64,000 nt of DNA from Hydrogenophaga sp. (GCA_016790705.1 JAEUOT010000067.1:1-64000), one strand, 5' to 3'; positions 1-8,560 are shown, numbered from the stretch's first letter. Program-made: numbers and translations. The notes: generated by a model not told the origin, from the letters alone.

Positions 1-140
1 ACCGCCTCTTCCACCGCGATCTCGTCAAACGGGTTCATGCTCATCTTGACGTTGGCGATGTCCACGCCCGTGCCGTCGCTCTTGACTCGCACCTTGACGT
101 TGTAGTCCACCACGCGTTTGACGGGGACGATGACCTTCAT
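1..140 (-). CDS. etfB: Electron transfer flavoprotein beta subunit, N-terminal 46 residues (partial)
   Basis: The reading frame begins with [17 protein letters not shown] and continues through a conserved [11 protein letters not shown] stretch, which is the typical N-terminus of EtfB. The gene runs off the left edge, so only about 46 of the usual 250 residues are visible. EtfB forms a heterodimer with EtfA and carries electrons from acyl-CoA dehydrogenases to ETF:ubiquinone oxidoreductase. It lies 20 bp downstream of an acyl-CoA dehydrogenase in the same direction, so it probably serves the two dehydrogenases of this operon. That role is inferred from position. Confidence 0.9.
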   Translation of the reverse strand, partial: MKVIVPVKRVVDYNVKVRVKSDGTGVDIANVKMSMNPFDEIAVEEA

Positions 141-160
141 GTCGTTTTCCTTCCAGGGGT

Positions 161-1330
161 TCAGTCCTGCCGCAGCAGTTCGCGGCCGATGATGAGTTGC
201 TGCACCTGCGTCGTGCCCTCGTACAGGCGCAGCAGGCGGGCGTCGCGGTAGAAGCGTTCCACCGGGTATTCGTTGATGTAGCCGGCGCCGCCGTGCACCT
301 GCACGCCCCGGTCGGCCACCCGGCCGAGCATCTCGGTCGCGAACAGCTTGGCGCAGGACACGCGCATGGACACATCGGGGTCGGACACATGCGCGGGCTT
401 CTGGTCGAAGCGCTGCGCCACCTCGCGCACCAGCGCCCAGGCGGCCAGCAGCTCGGCCTGGCTGTCGGCCAGCATGGCCTGCACCAGTTGGAACTCGCCG
501 ATGGGTTTGCCGAACTGCTTGCGCTCGCGCGCGTAACGCCGCGCCTCGTCGAGGATGCGCGAGGCCATGCCGCAGGACACGGCCGAGATGTTCAACCGCC
601 CGCGATCGAGCACCTTCATCGCGGTCTTGAAGCCCTGCCCCGGCACACCGCCGATGATGTGGCTGGCCGGCACGCGCGCGTTCTCCAGGATCACGTCGCA
701 GGTCATGGTGCCGCGCTGGCCCATCTTCTTGTCTTTCTTGCCGAGCTGGATGCCCGGCGTGTCGGCCGGCACGATGAACGCGGACACGCCGCCCGCGCCC
801 GGTCCGCCGGTGCGCGCCATCAGCGTGAAGGCGCCGGCGCGTGGCGCGTTGGTGATGTAGCGCTTGGTGCCGTTGAGCACGTAGTGGTCGCCATCCAGCT
901 CAGCCCGGGTCTTGAGCGAGGCGGCGTCGGTGCCAGCGTCGGGCTCGGTCAGCGCGAAGGACATGACCAGCTCGCCTCTGGCCACCTTGGGCAGGTACTC
1001 GGCCTTCTGCTCTGGCGTGCCGTCCATCAGGATGCCTTGCGAGCCGATGCCGATGTTGGTGCCGAAGACGGAGCGGAACGCGGGCGCAGTGCGTCCCAAC
1101 TCGAAATTGACCAGCACCTCCTGGCTCACCGACAGCCCGATGCCGCCATACGCCTCGGGCACGGTCAGGCCGAACAGGCCCATCTCTTTCATGTCGTCCA
1201 CCAGCGCCAGTGGCACCTCGTCGTGTTCCTCCAGGTGGTTCTCGGCCGGCACCAGGCGCTCGGCCACAAAGCGCTGAACGGTGGACAGCAGCAGGTCGAA
1301 GGATTCGGCGTCGAGGGCCATGTGGTTCAC
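161..1330 (-). CDS. Acyl-CoA dehydrogenase (second dehydrogenase of the cyclohexanecarboxylate operon)
   Basis: This 389-residue FAD-dependent acyl-CoA dehydrogenase introduces an alpha-beta double bond into an acyl-CoA and passes electrons to ETF. The family signature [12 protein letters not shown] lies near residue 125, and the C-terminal YEGTTQVQQ motif places the usual catalytic glutamate at about residue 371. The start is MNHMAL, with a second ATG three codons later. It sits 9 bp after badK and 20 bp before etfB. Its substrate is not evident. It could act on pimeloyl-CoA or another intermediate after ring opening, or overlap with AliB. The assignment to the operon comes from spacing and strand. 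Confidence 0.9.
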   Translation of the reverse strand: MNHMALDAESFDLLLSTVQRFVAERLVPAENHLEEHDEVPLALVDDMKEMGLFGLTVPEAYGGIGLSVSQEVLVNFELGRTAPAFRSVFGTNIGIGSQGILMDGTPEQKAEYLPKVARGELVMSFALTEPDAGTDAASLKTRAELDGDHYVLNGTKRYITNAPRAGAFTLMARTGGPGAGGVSAFIVPADTPGIQLGKKDKKMGQRGTMTCDVILENARVPASHIIGGVPGQGFKTAMKVLDRGRLNISAVSCGMASRILDEARRYARERKQFGKPIGEFQLVQAMLADSQAELLAAWALVREVAQRFDQKPAHVSDPDVSMRVSCAKLFATEMLGRVADRGVQVHGGAGYINEYPVERFYRDARLLRLYEGTTQVQQLIIGRELLRQD

Positions 1331-1339
1331 TCCGGAAGG

Positions 1340-2116
1340 TCAGCGGTGCTGGAAAACGGGTGCGCGTTTGTCCAGGAAGGCGTGCATGCCTTCGTGCGCA
1401 TCGGCGCTGGCGAAACGCTCGTAAAGCGCGTGGCGTTCAAACAGGATGCCTTCGGTCAGCGGGCTCTCCCAGGCGCGGTTGACCGAGGCCTTGATGGCCA
1501 TGAGCGCGGGCAGCGAGAAACCGGCGATGCGCTCGGCCAGCTCCAGCGTCTGCTCCAGCAGGGCCGCGTCGGGCACAACGCGCGAAACCAGGCCGTAGCG
1601 GTCGGCTTCCTGCGCGTCGAGCATGCGGGCCGAAAGGCACATGTCCATGGCCTTGGCCTTGCCGATGGCGCGCGGCAGGCGCTGCGTGCCACCGGCGCCG
1701 GGCAGCATGGCCAGTTTGACTTCCGGCAACGCGAACCTCGCCGACTCGGCCGCGACGATGATGTCGCAGGCCAGTGCCAGCTCGCAGCCACCGCCCATCG
1801 CGAAGCCTGCCACCGCAGCCAGCACCGGCTTGCGCACGCGGCGGATGGTCTCCCAGTTGCGGGTGATGAAAGCGCCCTGATAGACATCCATGAAAGACCA
1901 GTCGGCCATGGCCTCGATGTCGGCACCCGCAGCAAAGGCCTTGGCGCTGCCGGTGATGACGATGGCACCGATGCCGTCGTCGGCATCGAAGGCCAGCAGG
2001 GCTTCGCCGAGCCGATCCATCAGCGCGTCATTGAGCGCGTTGAGCTGTTTTGGCCGGTTGAGCGTGATCACGCCCACCCGGCCCCGGGTGTCCACCCGGA
2101 CCGGTGCGTCAGACAT
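1340..2116 (-). CDS. badK: Cyclohex-1-ene-1-carboxyl-CoA hydratase (enoyl-CoA hydratase family)
   Basis: This 258-residue crotonase-fold protein has both catalytic glutamates of true hydratases, in GGGCELALACD and in FALPEVKLAMLPGAGGTQRL, with the CoA-binding region around AFAAGADI. By family it adds water to an enoyl-CoA. The position directly after aliA matches the badH-badI-aliB-aliA-badK order described in Rhodopseudomonas palustris. I therefore call it BadK, which hydrates cyclohex-1-ene-1-carboxyl-CoA to the 2-hydroxy compound. Sequence alone would also allow a general enoyl-CoA hydratase. Confidence 0.85.
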   Translation of the reverse strand: MSDAPVRVDTRGRVGVITLNRPKQLNALNDALMDRLGEALLAFDADDGIGAIVITGSAKAFAAGADIEAMADWSFMDVYQGAFITRNWETIRRVRKPVLAAVAGFAMGGGCELALACDIIVAAESARFALPEVKLAMLPGAGGTQRLPRAIGKAKAMDMCLSARMLDAQEADRYGLVSRVVPDAALLEQTLELAERIAGFSLPALMAIKASVNRAWESPLTEGILFERHALYERFASADAHEGMHAFLDKRAPVFQHR

Positions 2117-2155
2117 GCGGGACTCCTGGAGAGTTCGGGAACGGAGGATGGGCTG

Positions 2156-3808
2156 TCAGCGGGCCAGGTTCAGACGTTCGCGCAGCAGCTCGCGCAGCTT
2201 GAACTTCTGGATCTTTCCGGACGGTGTGGCTGGCATCGCGTCCAGCACTTCCAGGCGCTCGGGGATGTACTGGTTCGCCACCTTCTGCGCCTTCATGAAC
2301 TCGACAATGGACGGCAGGTCGACGTTCTGTCCGGGCTTGGGCACGACCATGGCGCAGGCGCGTTCGCCCAGACGCTCGTCCGGGTAGGCCACCACTGCGG
2401 CCATGGCCACCGCCGGATGCCGGTACAGCAGCGCCTCGACCTCGACCACCGGAATGTTCTCGCCGCCACGGATGATCACGTCCTTGCTGCGGCCGGTGAT
2501 GCGGATGTAGCCCTGCGCATCCATGCGCGCCAGGTCACCGGTGTCGAACCAGCCCTCGGCGTCGGTGCCGTTCCACTGCGGGCGCTTGAGGTAGCCACCG
2601 AAGTTGGAGCATGAGCGCACATACAGCTTGCCGGCCTCGCCCGCGGGCAGCGGCAGGCCGTCGTAGTCCACCACCTTCAGCTCGACCCCCGGCAAGGCCT
2701 TGCCATCGGTGGTGAAGGCGCGCTCGTCGGGGTCGTGCAGTTCAATCAGGGTCACCGCGCCGTTTTCGGTCATGCCCCAGGCCGACACGATCTTGCTGCC
2801 CAGCGCGCTGCGCGCCTGCTCCACCAGCGGTCCCGGGATGGGTGCACCGGCACAGAGAAAGGTGCGCAGCGTTGGCACTGCCTTGCCGGACTCGGCCACG
2901 TTCTTGGCCAGGTCGGTCAGGAACGGGGTGGACGCCATGGTGAAGGTGACACCTTCTGCGCGGATCAGGTCGATGGCCTTGAGCGGCTCCCAGACGTCCA
3001 GCAGCACGACGCTGCTCTTGAGCATGACGGGCATCATCAGGCCATACATGAAGCCGGTCTGATGCGCCATGGGCGAGGCCATCAGCACCACGTCTTCCGC
3101 GTCCAGTTGCAGCCGTCGCGCATAAGGAACGATGTTCGCCATCACCGTATTGGCGGTGTGCATCACGCCCTTGGGTTCGCCGGTGGTGCCGGAGGTGTAG
3201 ATCAACTGCGTCACATCGTCCGGGCCAGGGCGGTGGCGCGTGAGGACCTCGCGCGCATCGGGCTCGTTCTCCCAGGCCGGACCGCTGAGCAGCGCCTCGA
3301 AGCTGTTGGCTCCTGCACCGCCCACGATGACGATGTGCTGCAGATGCGGCAGGCTGGGCTTGAGCGCCGTCACCATCTGCTCGAAGTCGAAACCACGGAA
3401 CACGCGTGGCGCGATCAGCACCTTGGCCTCGCCGTGCTGAAGCATGAAAGACAGCTCGCGCTCACGGAAGATGTGCATCAGCGGGTTGAGCACGGCGCCG
3501 ATGCGCGAGCAGGCCAGGTACAGCACGGTGAACTGCCACCAGTTGGGCAGTTGGCAGGCGACGACGTCGTTGCGGGTCACGCCGAGCCTGGCCAGCCCCA
3601 CCGCCACGCGGTCGGCCATGGTGGCAAGTTCGCGGTAGGTGAAGCGGGTGGTCGTGCCCGTCTCGGCCTGCACCGCCGTCAGCGCCAGCTTGTCGGGGCA
3701 GGCCGCGACGCAGGCATCCAGATCGTGGTTGATGGTGCGGTCGTGCCAGAGACCCTGCGCCACGCTCTGCGCGCGGCGGGGGCCGATGAGGACGGCGTCG
3801 AATTCCAT
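2156..3808 (-). CDS. aliA: Cyclohexanecarboxylate-CoA ligase (AMP-forming acyl-CoA synthetase)
   Basis: This 550-residue ANL-superfamily ligase activates a carboxylic acid through an acyl-adenylate and transfers it to CoA. The P-loop YTSGTTGEPKG is at residues 204-214, the GWFDTGDLA motif and the RSKDVIIRGGENI hinge lie in the C-terminal third, and the catalytic lysine is in PSGK at about residue 532. Its overall sequence and its place between aliB and badK indicate AliA, the entry step that makes cyclohexanecarboxyl-CoA. It is 39 bp from each neighbour. Medium-chain or aryl acid substrates cannot be ruled out from sequence alone. Confidence 0.87.
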   Translation of the reverse strand: MEFDAVLIGPRRAQSVAQGLWHDRTINHDLDACVAACPDKLALTAVQAETGTTTRFTYRELATMADRVAVGLARLGVTRNDVVACQLPNWWQFTVLYLACSRIGAVLNPLMHIFRERELSFMLQHGEAKVLIAPRVFRGFDFEQMVTALKPSLPHLQHIVIVGGAGANSFEALLSGPAWENEPDAREVLTRHRPGPDDVTQLIYTSGTTGEPKGVMHTANTVMANIVPYARRLQLDAEDVVLMASPMAHQTGFMYGLMMPVMLKSSVVLLDVWEPLKAIDLIRAEGVTFTMASTPFLTDLAKNVAESGKAVPTLRTFLCAGAPIPGPLVEQARSALGSKIVSAWGMTENGAVTLIELHDPDERAFTTDGKALPGVELKVVDYDGLPLPAGEAGKLYVRSCSNFGGYLKRPQWNGTDAEGWFDTGDLARMDAQGYIRITGRSKDVIIRGGENIPVVEVEALLYRHPAVAMAAVVAYPDERLGERACAMVVPKPGQNVDLPSIVEFMKAQKVANQYIPERLEVLDAMPATPSGKIQKFKLRELLRERLNLAR

Positions 3809-3847
3809 GGTCTTGTCTCCTGCTGTGTTGTCGTGACGGGGATTCGC

Positions 3848-4999
3848 TCAGGCCGGTACGTTCTTGCGGCCGGCCCGGGTGCGGGCGATGATGGTTTTCA
3901 TGATCTGAGCCGTGCCGTCACCGATCTGGAAGCCCAGCACATCGCGCAGGCGCTGCTCCATCAGGCCGCGGTCGTAGCCACCGTGGCCAAAACACAGCAG
4001 GCACTGATGGATCACGTCGTAGGCCAGCTTGGGCCCCCACCACTTGGCCATGCCGGCCTCGGCGGAGTGCGGCAGGCCCTTGTCCTTGAGCCACAGGCCC
4101 TGCAGACACACCAGGCGTGCGCCCTCCACCTCTGTGTCGAACTGCGCCAGCGGGTGCGTCACACCCTGGAAGGCCGACAGCGGCTGACCGAAGGCCTGGC
4201 GCTGGGTGATGTACTCCCAGGTTTCGTCCAGTGCCACGCGCGCCACGGCCAGGCACTGCAGCCCGATCAGCGAACGCGAGAAGTCGAAACCGTGCATCAC
4301 CTGCACGAAGCCCTTGTTCTCCTCGCCCAGGCGGTGGCTCACCGGCACGCGCACGTTCTCGAAGAAGATGGACCCGCGGCCGATGGCGCGCTGGCCATGA
4401 CAGTCGAAGCGGCTGGTCGTCAGACCCGGGGTGTCCATGGGCACCAGCAGCGCGGTCACGCCGTGTGCCCCCGATTCGGGTGTACCGGTGCGGCCGAACA
4501 CCACGGTGATGTCGGCCTGGTCGGCGGCGGAGATCGAGGTCTTCTCGCCGTTGATGACATAGAAATCGCCGTCGCGTTCGACGCGCAACCGCAGGTTGGC
4601 TGCGTCGGACCCGCCGCGCGGTTCGGTCAGCGCAATCGCGCAGATCGCTTCGCCCTTGACGATCTTCTGAAGCCAGGGCCCGACGACGGCCGGATCGCCG
4701 TACTTCGAGAGGATCTGGCTGTTGAGCGAGGCCAGCAGGTTCAGGTAGGAGAAGCTCAGATCGGCACGCGCGATCTCTTCGTGGATCACGCCTGCGGCCA
4801 GGCAGCCCATGCCCAGACCGCCGAAGGACTCGGGCAGCTCGGGACAGATGAAACCAAGCTCACCCATCTCCCGCAGCAGGGCCCGGTCGAACTCGCGGGT
4901 CTTGTCGCGCTCCAGGAAACCGGGCTTGACGCGCTCCTCGGCAAAGCGGCGCGCCGTCTCGGCCAGCGCCTGCAGGTCTTCATTGATATAGGGGTTCAT
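3848..4999 (-). CDS. aliB: Cyclohexanecarboxyl-CoA dehydrogenase
   Basis: This is a 383-residue acyl-CoA dehydrogenase starting at MNPYINEDLQ. The frame stays open further upstream, but that part only shadows badI. The FAD/CoA signature AIALTEPRGGSDAA is near residue 125. At the position where many family members carry the catalytic glutamate, this protein has IGDGTAQIM, so aspartate 361 is the likely base. Together with the aliA and badI neighbours this fits AliB, which forms cyclohex-1-ene-1-carboxyl-CoA and reduces ETF. The 116-bp gap to badI holds a palindromic repeat. Confidence 0.87.
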   Translation of the reverse strand: MNPYINEDLQALAETARRFAEERVKPGFLERDKTREFDRALLREMGELGFICPELPESFGGLGMGCLAAGVIHEEIARADLSFSYLNLLASLNSQILSKYGDPAVVGPWLQKIVKGEAICAIALTEPRGGSDAANLRLRVERDGDFYVINGEKTSISAADQADITVVFGRTGTPESGAHGVTALLVPMDTPGLTTSRFDCHGQRAIGRGSIFFENVRVPVSHRLGEENKGFVQVMHGFDFSRSLIGLQCLAVARVALDETWEYITQRQAFGQPLSAFQGVTHPLAQFDTEVEGARLVCLQGLWLKDKGLPHSAEAGMAKWWGPKLAYDVIHQCLLCFGHGGYDRGLMEQRLRDVLGFQIGDGTAQIMKTIIARTRAGRKNVPA

Positions 5000-5057
5000 G
5001 GTCACAACCTTTGCGTGAGACGTTCCAACCGAGGCCGCCACGGAACCGGCTTTGCCG

Positions 5058-5112
5058 GGCCGCCAGCGGCGCCCCCCTGGGGGGAGGCAGCGCAGCCGCT
5101 TCGGGGGGAGTC
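5058..5112. repeat. Comamonadaceae-type intergenic GC palindromic repeat
   Basis: The gap between badI and aliB contains a C6-T-G6 palindrome at 5072-5084 followed by a CGCAGCCGCTTCGGGGGG arm. Elements of this composition are scattered between genes in Comamonadaceae genomes. It lies inside the operon and could fold in the transcript, possibly affecting mRNA stability or expression of the downstream genes. No coding function is seen. Confidence 0.55.
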
Positions 5113-5115
5113 CGT

Positions 5116-5898
5116 TTACTTGGCGTATTTGCGGAACTCGGGCTTGCGCTTGTCCTTGAGCGCGTTCACGCCCTCGCGCGACTCGTCCGTGTCGTAGTAC
5201 AGCTTGAGTGCGTACATGCCCATGCCGGCGATTCCGCTCTGGTGCGCCGTGTCCATGTTGAAGCTGCGCTTGGCAATCGCGATGGCGGTCGGGCTGCGTT
5301 CGCAGATGGTCTCCGCCCACTCCTGCACCGTCTCGTCCAGCTTCTCGTGCGGCACGCAGAGGTTGGCCAGGCCCATGTCCACCGCTTCCTGGCCCGAGTA
5401 GCGCTTGTTCAGGTACCAGATCTCGCGCGCCTTCTTCTCACCGACCACGCGGGCCAGGAAGGCCGTGCCGTAGCCCGGGTCCACCGAACCCATCTTGGGT
5501 CCGACCTGGCCGAAGATGGCCTTCTCGGAACAGATGGTCAGGTCGCAGATGGTGCACAGCACGTTGCCGCCACCGATGGCGAAACCCTGCACGCGGGCGA
5601 TCACTGGTTTGGGCACGTCACGGATGGCGGTGTGCAGTTCCTCCATCGGCAGGCCGATGGTGCCGCGACCGTCGTAGTTGCCGTCGTGGGCCGACTGGTC
5701 GCCGCCAGTGCAGAAAGCGCGATCACCGGCGCCGGCCAGCACGATGCAGCCCACTTCCCGGTCGTAGCCCGCCTTGTTCAGCGCCTTGATGATTTCGTCG
5801 CAGGTGGTGCCACGGAAGGCATTCATCTTGTCCGGGCGGTTGATGGTGATCCAGGCCACGCCGTTGCGGACGTCGTACAGGATGTCTTCGAATTGCAT
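5116..5898 (-). CDS. badI: 2-Ketocyclohexanecarboxyl-CoA hydrolase
   Basis: This 260-residue crotonase-family protein hydrolyses the ring of 2-oxocyclohexanecarboxyl-CoA to pimeloyl-CoA. It starts MQFEDILYDVRNGVAWI and contains NRPDKMNAFRGTTCDE, GGDQSAHDGNYDGRGT and FGQVGPKMGSVDPGYG. From memory these stretches match Rhodopseudomonas BadI almost word for word and separate it from ordinary hydratases; the closest well-known relative is MenB. A GGAG-like ribosome site precedes the ATG. It follows badH by 29 bp. This is the most diagnostic gene of the operon. Confidence 0.95.
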   Translation of the reverse strand: MQFEDILYDVRNGVAWITINRPDKMNAFRGTTCDEIIKALNKAGYDREVGCIVLAGAGDRAFCTGGDQSAHDGNYDGRGTIGLPMEELHTAIRDVPKPVIARVQGFAIGGGNVLCTICDLTICSEKAIFGQVGPKMGSVDPGYGTAFLARVVGEKKAREIWYLNKRYSGQEAVDMGLANLCVPHEKLDETVQEWAETICERSPTAIAIAKRSFNMDTAHQSGIAGMGMYALKLYYDTDESREGVNALKDKRKPEFRKYAK

Positions 5899-5927
5899 TT
5901 GTGTTTCTCCAGGAAATGGGGCGCTGA

Positions 5928-6695
5928 TCAGCCGTGCATCGTCAAGCCGCCAGAGACGCTGACGACCTGGCCGGTGATGAAGGCAGAGTCGTCGCTGCCG
6001 AAAAAGACGATGGCGCCAGCCAGGTCTTCCGGCTGGCCCAGACGACCCAGCGGGATGGCCTTTTTGAAGGCGTCCATGAGCTTTTCGGGGTTCGCCGCGC
6101 CCTCCGCGAAACCGGCCAGCAGCGCGGTATCGGTCGGACCGGGGCACACCACATTCACGGTGATGTTGTGGCGGGCATGCTCGCGTGCCAGCGTTTTCGA
6201 CAGGGCGACCAGACCACCTTTGCAGGCGGCATAGACCGCCTCCCCGGACGAGCCACCACGGGCCGCGTCAGAGGCGATGTTGACGATGCGGCCACCACCG
6301 CGGGCGACCATGCCCGGCAGCACGGCGTGGTGCATGTGCAGCGCGCCGGTGAGGTTGATCGCGATCAGCTTGTCCCATTCGGCGGGCACGGTCTTGGTGA
6401 AGGGCTTGAAGATGTCCCAGCCGGCGTTGTTCACCAACACCGCCACCGGCCCCAGCGCCGCCTCGGCACCCGCCACAGCGGCATCCACCGCCGCGCGGTC
6501 GGTGATGTCGCACGGGAAGGCCTGGGCCGTCCCGCCCGCGGCCCGGATGGCATCGGCCACTTTTTGTGCAGCCTCCATGTTCATGTCGAACACCGCGACC
6601 TTGGCCCCCTCTTCGGCAAAGCGGCGGCAGGTGGCCCCGCCAATGCCGCCCCCACCACCGGTCACGATCACGGTCTTCCCACTCAGATTGCGCAT
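5928..6695 (-). CDS. badH: 2-Hydroxycyclohexanecarboxyl-CoA dehydrogenase (SDR)
   Basis: This 255-residue short-chain dehydrogenase has the NAD-binding motif TGGGGGIG at residues 12-19, NNAG at 89-92, a serine at about 142 and the catalytic pair Y155 and K159 (YAACK). The conserved NNAGWDIFKPFTKT and NVVCPGPTDTALL segments match BadH as I remember it. It oxidises 2-hydroxycyclohexanecarboxyl-CoA to the 2-oxo compound, the substrate of BadI. It is the first gene of the leftward operon; the frame is open further upstream, but the start at MRNLSGKT has the expected N-terminus and lies downstream of a clear promoter. Confidence 0.93.
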   Translation of the reverse strand: MRNLSGKTVIVTGGGGGIGGATCRRFAEEGAKVAVFDMNMEAAQKVADAIRAAGGTAQAFPCDITDRAAVDAAVAGAEAALGPVAVLVNNAGWDIFKPFTKTVPAEWDKLIAINLTGALHMHHAVLPGMVARGGGRIVNIASDAARGGSSGEAVYAACKGGLVALSKTLAREHARHNITVNVVCPGPTDTALLAGFAEGAANPEKLMDAFKKAIPLGRLGQPEDLAGAIVFFGSDDSAFITGQVVSVSGGLTMHG

Positions 6696-6761
6696 TCTTC
6701 GACTCCTTGGTTTGACTGCACAGGGCTTCCGGCACATCGCTCCCGAAAGCACATTTAAGAC

Positions 6762-6803
6762 AACTAGTTTGCATATCTTAGGAAGAACAACAAATGCAGT
6801 CAA
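6762..6803 (-). promoter_or_regulatory. Sigma-70 promoter and candidate operator of the badH operon
   Basis: Reading leftward, TTGACT (6803-6798) and TAAGAT (6780-6775) are separated by exactly 17 bp, a good -35/-10 pair in an AT-rich stretch. An 8-bp perfect palindrome AACTAGTT lies at 6762-6769, over the expected transcription start, and may be a repressor site. The badH start is about 70 bp further on. No regulator gene such as badR is adjacent. The remaining bases between 6804 and 6939 show no gene. Confidence 0.6.
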
Positions 6804-6939
6804 ACTGGAAAATCGAAAATTTCTAGGTACTTTCCCTACGTAAATCGACCAACTACAACACAAGACGCTGACATATCGCTGTGATTGACGCTGGGCTGTT
6901 ATGACAATCTATTTGCTTTTTAGTCGATCCAGGACCCAC

Positions 6940-6979
6940 AAAAAGGAACGCCCCGGGCGCTGTGCGCCCGGGGCGTTCC
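6940..6979 (-). terminator. Intrinsic terminator of the DsbA-family gene
   Basis: A perfect 16-bp stem (6945-6960 paired with 6964-6979) with a 3-nt loop is followed on the minus strand by five T residues. It lies about 30 bp after the stop codon of the leftward DsbA-like gene and separates it from the badH promoter. Confidence 0.85.
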
Positions 6980-7010
6980 CGGAAACAAACCAAAAAAGAG
7001 AGCGGCGGAC

Positions 7011-7676
7011 TCAGCCCTGCGCCGCGATCTGCCGCAGGGCCTGCTCGAACACCTCGGCCGGCTGCCCCCCGGAGATCAGGTGACGCTCGTTGACGATCAC
7101 CGCCGGCACCGAGCTGATGCCCGCGCGGGTGAAGAACTGTTCGCGCTCGCGCACGTCGGCGGCGAACTCCTCACCGCCCAGCACCTGCTGCGCCCGGTCC
7201 ACGTCCAGCCCGGCGTGCTGCACGCAGGCCAGCAGCACCTCGGGGTCGGCCGGGCTCTCGGCACGACCGTGGTGCGCCTCCATCAGCGCGCGCTTGAGGG
7301 CCAGTTGCTGGCCCGGCACGCCCTCCGCCTCGGCCCAGCACAGCAGCCGGTGCGCATTGAAGGTGTTCCAGATGCGGCCCCGGCCGTCCGGGTTGAAGGT
7401 GAAGCCCGCGGCCGCGCCGCGTTCGCGGATGGTCTCGCGGATCTGGGCCTGCTGCGCGGCCGTGCTGCCGTACTTCTTCGTCAGGTGCTCGCCCACATCC
7501 TCGCCTTCAGCCGCCATCTGCGGGTTCAGCTCGAAAGGCTGGAAATGCAGTTCGGCCGTGATGGCGGGCGCGACCCGCTCCAGCGCGCGCTCAAGGCCAG
7601 CCAGGCCGATGGCGCACCAGGGACAGGAGACGTCGGAGACGAAGTCGATCTTGAGGGTGGTGGTCGGTGTGTTCAT
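7011..7676 (-). CDS. DsbA family (FrnE-like) thiol oxidoreductase
   Basis: This 221-residue cytoplasmic thioredoxin-fold protein has the redox motif CPWC at residues 18-21 and the DSBA/FrnE domain through its length (PFELNPQM, KYGSTAAQ, GRIWNTFNAHRL, ISSVPAVIVNERHLISGGQPAEVF). I place the start at MNTPTTT because the upstream extension is not conserved in character and overlaps the opposite gene's leader. FrnE-like proteins act in oxidative or solvent stress or as 2-hydroxychromene-2-carboxylate isomerase relatives. No signal peptide is visible. The specific substrate is unknown. Confidence 0.88.
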   Translation of the reverse strand: MNTPTTTLKIDFVSDVSCPWCAIGLAGLERALERVAPAITAELHFQPFELNPQMAAEGEDVGEHLTKKYGSTAAQQAQIRETIRERGAAAGFTFNPDGRGRIWNTFNAHRLLCWAEAEGVPGQQLALKRALMEAHHGRAESPADPEVLLACVQHAGLDVDRAQQVLGGEEFAADVREREQFFTRAGISSVPAVIVNERHLISGGQPAEVFEQALRQIAAQG

Positions 7677-7738
7677 GGCGGCATGGTAGCCCCGGCATGC
7701 GAGACAATGCCGGCCTGCCCGCAAAGCCCCTGTCCCCC

Positions 7739-8560
7739 ATGACCGACCGCTACGCCGTCATCGGCAACCCCATCGCCCACAGCAAATCCCCGCTGATCCA
7801 CGGCCTGTTCGCGCAGGCCACCGGCCAGGACCTCGAATACACCGCCATCGAAGGGCCGCTGGACGGGTTTGCCGACGCCGTGCGCGCCTTCATCGCCGCT
7901 GGCGGCCGTGGCATGAACGTCACCCTGCCGTTCAAGCTGCAGGCGTTCGAGATCGCCACCGACCCGATGGAATCGGCCCGCCTCGCCGGCGCGGTCAACG
8001 CGCTCAAGTTCGAGGGCGACCGCGTCCTGGCGCAGAACTTCGACGGCCTCGGGCTGGTCAACGACATCCAGCGCAACCTGGGCATGCCGCTCAAGGGCAA
8101 GCGCGTGCTGATCTGCGGCGCCGGCGGCGCCACGCGCGGCGCCATCCTGCCGATCGCGCAACAAAACCCCGCGCTGCTGGCCGTGGCCAACCGCAGCGCC
8201 GACAAGGCCCACCAGCTCAGGACCGACTTCGCCGCCCACACCACCCTGCAGACCGGCGGCTATGCGGAGCTGGCCGGCGAGCGCTTTGACGTGGTGATCA
8301 ACGCCACCTCCACCGGCCTTTCGCAGGACGCGCTGCCGCTGCCCGAGGGCGTGTTCGCGCCCGGCGCGCTGGCGTATGAACTGGTCTACGGCAAAGGTCT
8401 CACGCCGTTTCTGAAACAGGCGCGCGCCGCCGGCGTGGCGCAACTGGTGGACGGCGTGGGCATGCTGGTGGAACAGGCGGCGGAAGCCTTCGAGTGGTGG
8501 CGTGGCGTCCGACCGGACACCCGCCCCGTCATCCAGCGCCTGACCGTCCCGCTGGTCTGA
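7739..8560 (+). CDS. aroE: Shikimate dehydrogenase (NADP+)
   Basis: This 273-residue enzyme reduces 3-dehydroshikimate to shikimate in the common aromatic amino-acid pathway. The substrate-binding motif GNPIAHSKSP is at residues 8-17, the catalytic lysine is in NVTLPFK, and the nucleotide-binding loop GAGGATRGAI is near residue 125. The start at MTDRYAVIGNP gives the family's normal length; the frame is open further upstream but only shadows the opposite gene. It is divergent from the DsbA-like gene and is followed 49 bp later by an exporter gene. Confidence 0.95.
   Translation: MTDRYAVIGNPIAHSKSPLIHGLFAQATGQDLEYTAIEGPLDGFADAVRAFIAAGGRGMNVTLPFKLQAFEIATDPMESARLAGAVNALKFEGDRVLAQNFDGLGLVNDIQRNLGMPLKGKRVLICGAGGATRGAILPIAQQNPALLAVANRSADKAHQLRTDFAAHTTLQTGGYAELAGERFDVVINATSTGLSQDALPLPEGVFAPGALAYELVYGKGLTPFLKQARAAGVAQLVDGVGMLVEQAAEAFEWWRGVRPDTRPVIQRLTVPLV

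Noticed and set aside
197..2614. An 805-codon plus-strand open frame
   Set aside because: It is antisense to the acyl-CoA dehydrogenase, badK and aliA genes, all of which have clear catalytic motifs.
5000..5320. N-terminal extension of AliB from an upstream start
   Set aside because: The extension crosses the intergenic repeat and overlaps badI. MNPYINEDL matches the family's normal N-terminus.
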